Assembly (NCBI GenBank): GCA_035507915.1
Contig: DATJNS010000478.1
Coordinates: 1-7,736, forward strand
Reading direction: 5' to 3'
DNA length: 7,736 bases
DNA from: JACQAI01 sp035507915
Lineage (GTDB): Bacteria > Pseudomonadota > Alphaproteobacteria > Elsterales > Elsteraceae
The notes beneath the pieces were generated by a model. It was not told where the DNA came from, did not search any database, and was given only the letters and a program-made list of their open reading frames with translations. Made by a program: the position numbers and the translations under genes. Numbering within the stretch: position 1 is the stretch's first letter; each line of letters starts with the position of its first letter. This document shows positions 6,876-7,736 of this stretch, piece by piece.

Positions 6876-7549
6876 GCGACCGCCTCGAGCAGGTCGCTCA
6901 CGTCGTCGGCGGTCGGCGCGAAGTCGGCCGGCGTCAGGATCGCGGCATCCGCGAGGCCGAGCGCGGCGTGGGTCGCCGCCACGATCGCGCCGCCGGCGCG
7001 CCGATGCGTCGCCGCGGCGGCGCGGAAGGCGGCGAGCCCGGCCTCGTCGAGCCCGACGGTCGGCTCGTCGAGCAGCCACAGCGGCGCCGGGGCGACCAGC
7101 AGGCGCGCGAGCGCGACGCGTCGGCGCTGGCCGGCCGACAGGAAGCGGCACGGGCGGTCGACCAGCGCCGCGACGCCGAGCGCCGCCAGCGCCGCGGCGA
7201 CGTCGGCGCGCCCGCCATGCAGCCGCGCGTGCAAGGTCAGGGTCTCGCGCACGGTGAGCGCCGGCTTGAGGGCGTCGAGATGGCCGAGATAGCCGATGCG
7301 GGCGCGCTGCGCCTCGCGATCGGCGTCGACCGGAGCGCCGTCCCAGGTCAGGGTCCCGGCGGCCGGCACCATTAGGCCGGCCATCAGGCGCAGCAGGCTC
7401 GACTTGCCGCTGCCGTTGGGCCCGCCCAGCACCAGCGCGGCGCCGGGCGCCAGCGTGAAGCCGAGGCCGCGGAACACCAGCCGGTCGCCGCGCACGCAGG
7501 CCAGGCCCGCGCCCGCGAACGTGCCAGGGCGGAAGGCGGGGGGCGTCAC
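6872..7549 (-). CDS. ccmA: CcmA, ABC ATPase of cytochrome c maturation
   Basis: Cytoplasmic ATPase that drives CcmBCD-dependent release of heme-loaded CcmE. From the GTG at 7549 it has 225 residues. Landmarks are GLACVRGDRLVF near 15-26, Walker A GPNGSGKS (43-50), the CcmA-type YLGHLDALK in the Q-loop region (about 87-95), the signature LSAGQRRRVALAR (137-149), Walker B LWLLDEP (157-163, Asp161-Glu162) and the switch histidine in AATHAAL (His194). The 5' end is uncertain. Alignment by eye with E. coli CcmA would put a start near residue 10 of this version, where no start codon exists. The only upstream options are this GTG and a TTG at 7561, both inside a palindromic repeat arm that is G-rich on this strand. 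Purine-rich GGGGGAGGG lies just upstream of both. First gene of the operon; overlaps ccmB. Confidence 0.93.
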   Translation of the reverse strand: MTPPAFRPGTFAGAGLACVRGDRLVFRGLGFTLAPGAALVLGGPNGSGKSSLLRLMAGLMVPAAGTLTWDGAPVDADREAQRARIGYLGHLDALKPALTVRETLTLHARLHGGRADVAAALAALGVAALVDRPCRFLSAGQRRRVALARLLVAPAPLWLLDEPTVGLDEAGLAAFRAAAATHRRAGGAIVAATHAALGLADAAILTPADFAPTADDVSDLLEAVA

Positions 7550-7693
7550 CCCCCACCCCAACCCTCCCCCTCAAGGGGGGAGGGGGCAAGGTATTGGACG
7601 CCCGACCGCCTCTCAAACCGACTCCCTCCCCCCCATCCGAAGGCGCTCGCGCCTTCGGCTGCCGCGCCGAGGGGGAGGGTGGGGAGGGGGGTG
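7547..7693. repeat. Palindromic element with 25-26-base terminal inverted repeats, upstream of ccmA
   Basis: The left arm (7547-7572) begins CACCCCCC and ends CCCTCCCCCTC. The right arm (7669-7693), read on the other strand, gives the same sequence with one substitution and a one-base indel. The arms are separated by 96 bases. Inside are two further hairpins: CCCTCCCCC / TCAAG / GGGGGAGGG at 7562-7584, which shares the left arm, and CCGAAGGCG / CTCG / CGCCTTCGG at 7637-7658, a perfect 9-base stem. No coding capacity and no clear target-site duplication were seen. The style resembles dispersed intergenic palindromes or MITE-like repeats that I recall from alphaproteobacterial genomes; membership of a named family is inference. 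Neither hairpin has a U-tract, so it is not an obvious terminator. Confidence 0.8.
7549..7570 (-). promoter_or_regulatory. Putative G-quadruplex at the ccmA start
   Basis: On the strand that encodes ccmA this stretch reads G5-A-G3-TT-G4-T-G6, which satisfies the usual four-run quadruplex pattern with loops of 1, 2 and 1 bases. Both candidate ccmA starts (TTG at 7561, GTG at 7549) fall inside it. If folded in the mRNA it could hinder initiation, but it may simply be a by-product of the repeat arm. The right arm has the mirror motif on the plus strand (7671-7691, G5-A-G3-T-G4-A-G6). Confidence 0.5.
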
Positions 7694-7736
7694 GCGGCGG
7701 CGCGCATGCGCCGGCCAGTCTACACGAGCGGCTTCG
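7694..7736. other. Right-edge sequence, no gene assigned
   Basis: These last bases contain a perfect palindrome GCGCATGCGC (7702-7711). Minus-strand reading gives a possible gene end KPLV followed by TAG at 7720-7722, and plus-strand reading gives an ATG at 7706 open to the edge. Either is too short to judge. The promoter of the ccm operon could lie here or beyond the edge; I see no convincing -35/-10 pair. Confidence 0.3.

Noticed and set aside
5286..7292. Plus-strand open frame of 668 codons
   Set aside because: Antisense to ccmD, ccmC, ccmB and ccmA, with the same low-complexity Arg/Gln/His/Gly composition; a GC-bias shadow.
6192..7616. Minus-strand frame of 474 codons that would extend CcmB
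   Set aside because: The part before the GTG at 6875 is a shifted reading of ccmA rich in Arg, with no CcmB-like content.
7637..7658. Perfect 9-base hairpin as a rho-independent terminator
   Set aside because: No U-rich tract follows on either strand, and it sits centrally within the inverted-repeat element.
7547..7693. CRISPR array or tandem repeat array
   Set aside because: Only one pair of inverted arms and two internal hairpins; no regularly spaced direct repeats.
7706..7736. Possible plus-strand gene start (ATG at 7706) or minus-strand gene end (TAG at 7720-7722)
   Set aside because: Only about ten and four codons are visible, with no recognisable family sequence or ribosome binding site; the ATG lies in a palindrome.

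Overview
The window holds one operon, entirely on the minus strand, for cytochrome c maturation (System I, Ccm). Read in its own direction from the right edge to the left, the order is ccmA-ccmB-ccmC-ccmD-ccmE-ccmF-ccmG-ccmH-ccmI. All nine genes are recognisable from family motifs. Eight are complete and ccmI runs off the left edge. The DNA is very GC-rich and the long plus-strand open frames are antisense shadows of these genes. The source looks like an alphaproteobacterium, perhaps of the Rhodospirillales type. That is inferred from the CcmI sequence style (MSPE...MIxGMVxGLAARL...GWLRLxRAYxVLG) and the CcmC start (HRFANPARFLRI), not from a marker gene.

Layout: 1-1600 ccmI (partial), 1597-2094 ccmH, 2091-2624 ccmG, 2621-4597 ccmF, 4594-5082 ccmE, 5102-5314 ccmD, 5325-6050 ccmC, a 141-base gap, 6192-6875 ccmB, 6872-about 7549 ccmA, then a non-coding stretch to 7736 dominated by a palindromic repeat. 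The junctions ccmA/B, E/F, F/G, G/H and H/I are all 4-base start/stop overlaps (GTGA, ATGA or TTGA), so the operon is tightly coupled. The clear exception is the ccmB-ccmC gap.

How the genes work together, from established knowledge of System I: CcmA (ATPase) and CcmB form an ABC-type complex with CcmC and the small CcmD. CcmC loads heme onto the periplasmic chaperone CcmE, and ATP hydrolysis by CcmAB releases holo-CcmE. CcmG and CcmH keep the CxxCH cysteines of apocytochrome c reduced. CcmI binds the apocytochrome, and CcmF with CcmH and CcmI attaches the heme.

The biochemistry is well known and I see no new enzymatic system. The unusual features are: (1) ccmI carries a tandem duplication of a 113-115-residue module, making the protein longer than usual; (2) a 147-base element with near-perfect 25-base terminal inverted repeats abuts ccmA, and its arm contains the ccmA start-codon candidates; (3) the strand encoding ccmA forms a canonical G-quadruplex motif exactly at that start; (4) ccmC has a structured 141-base leader and no visible ribosome binding site.
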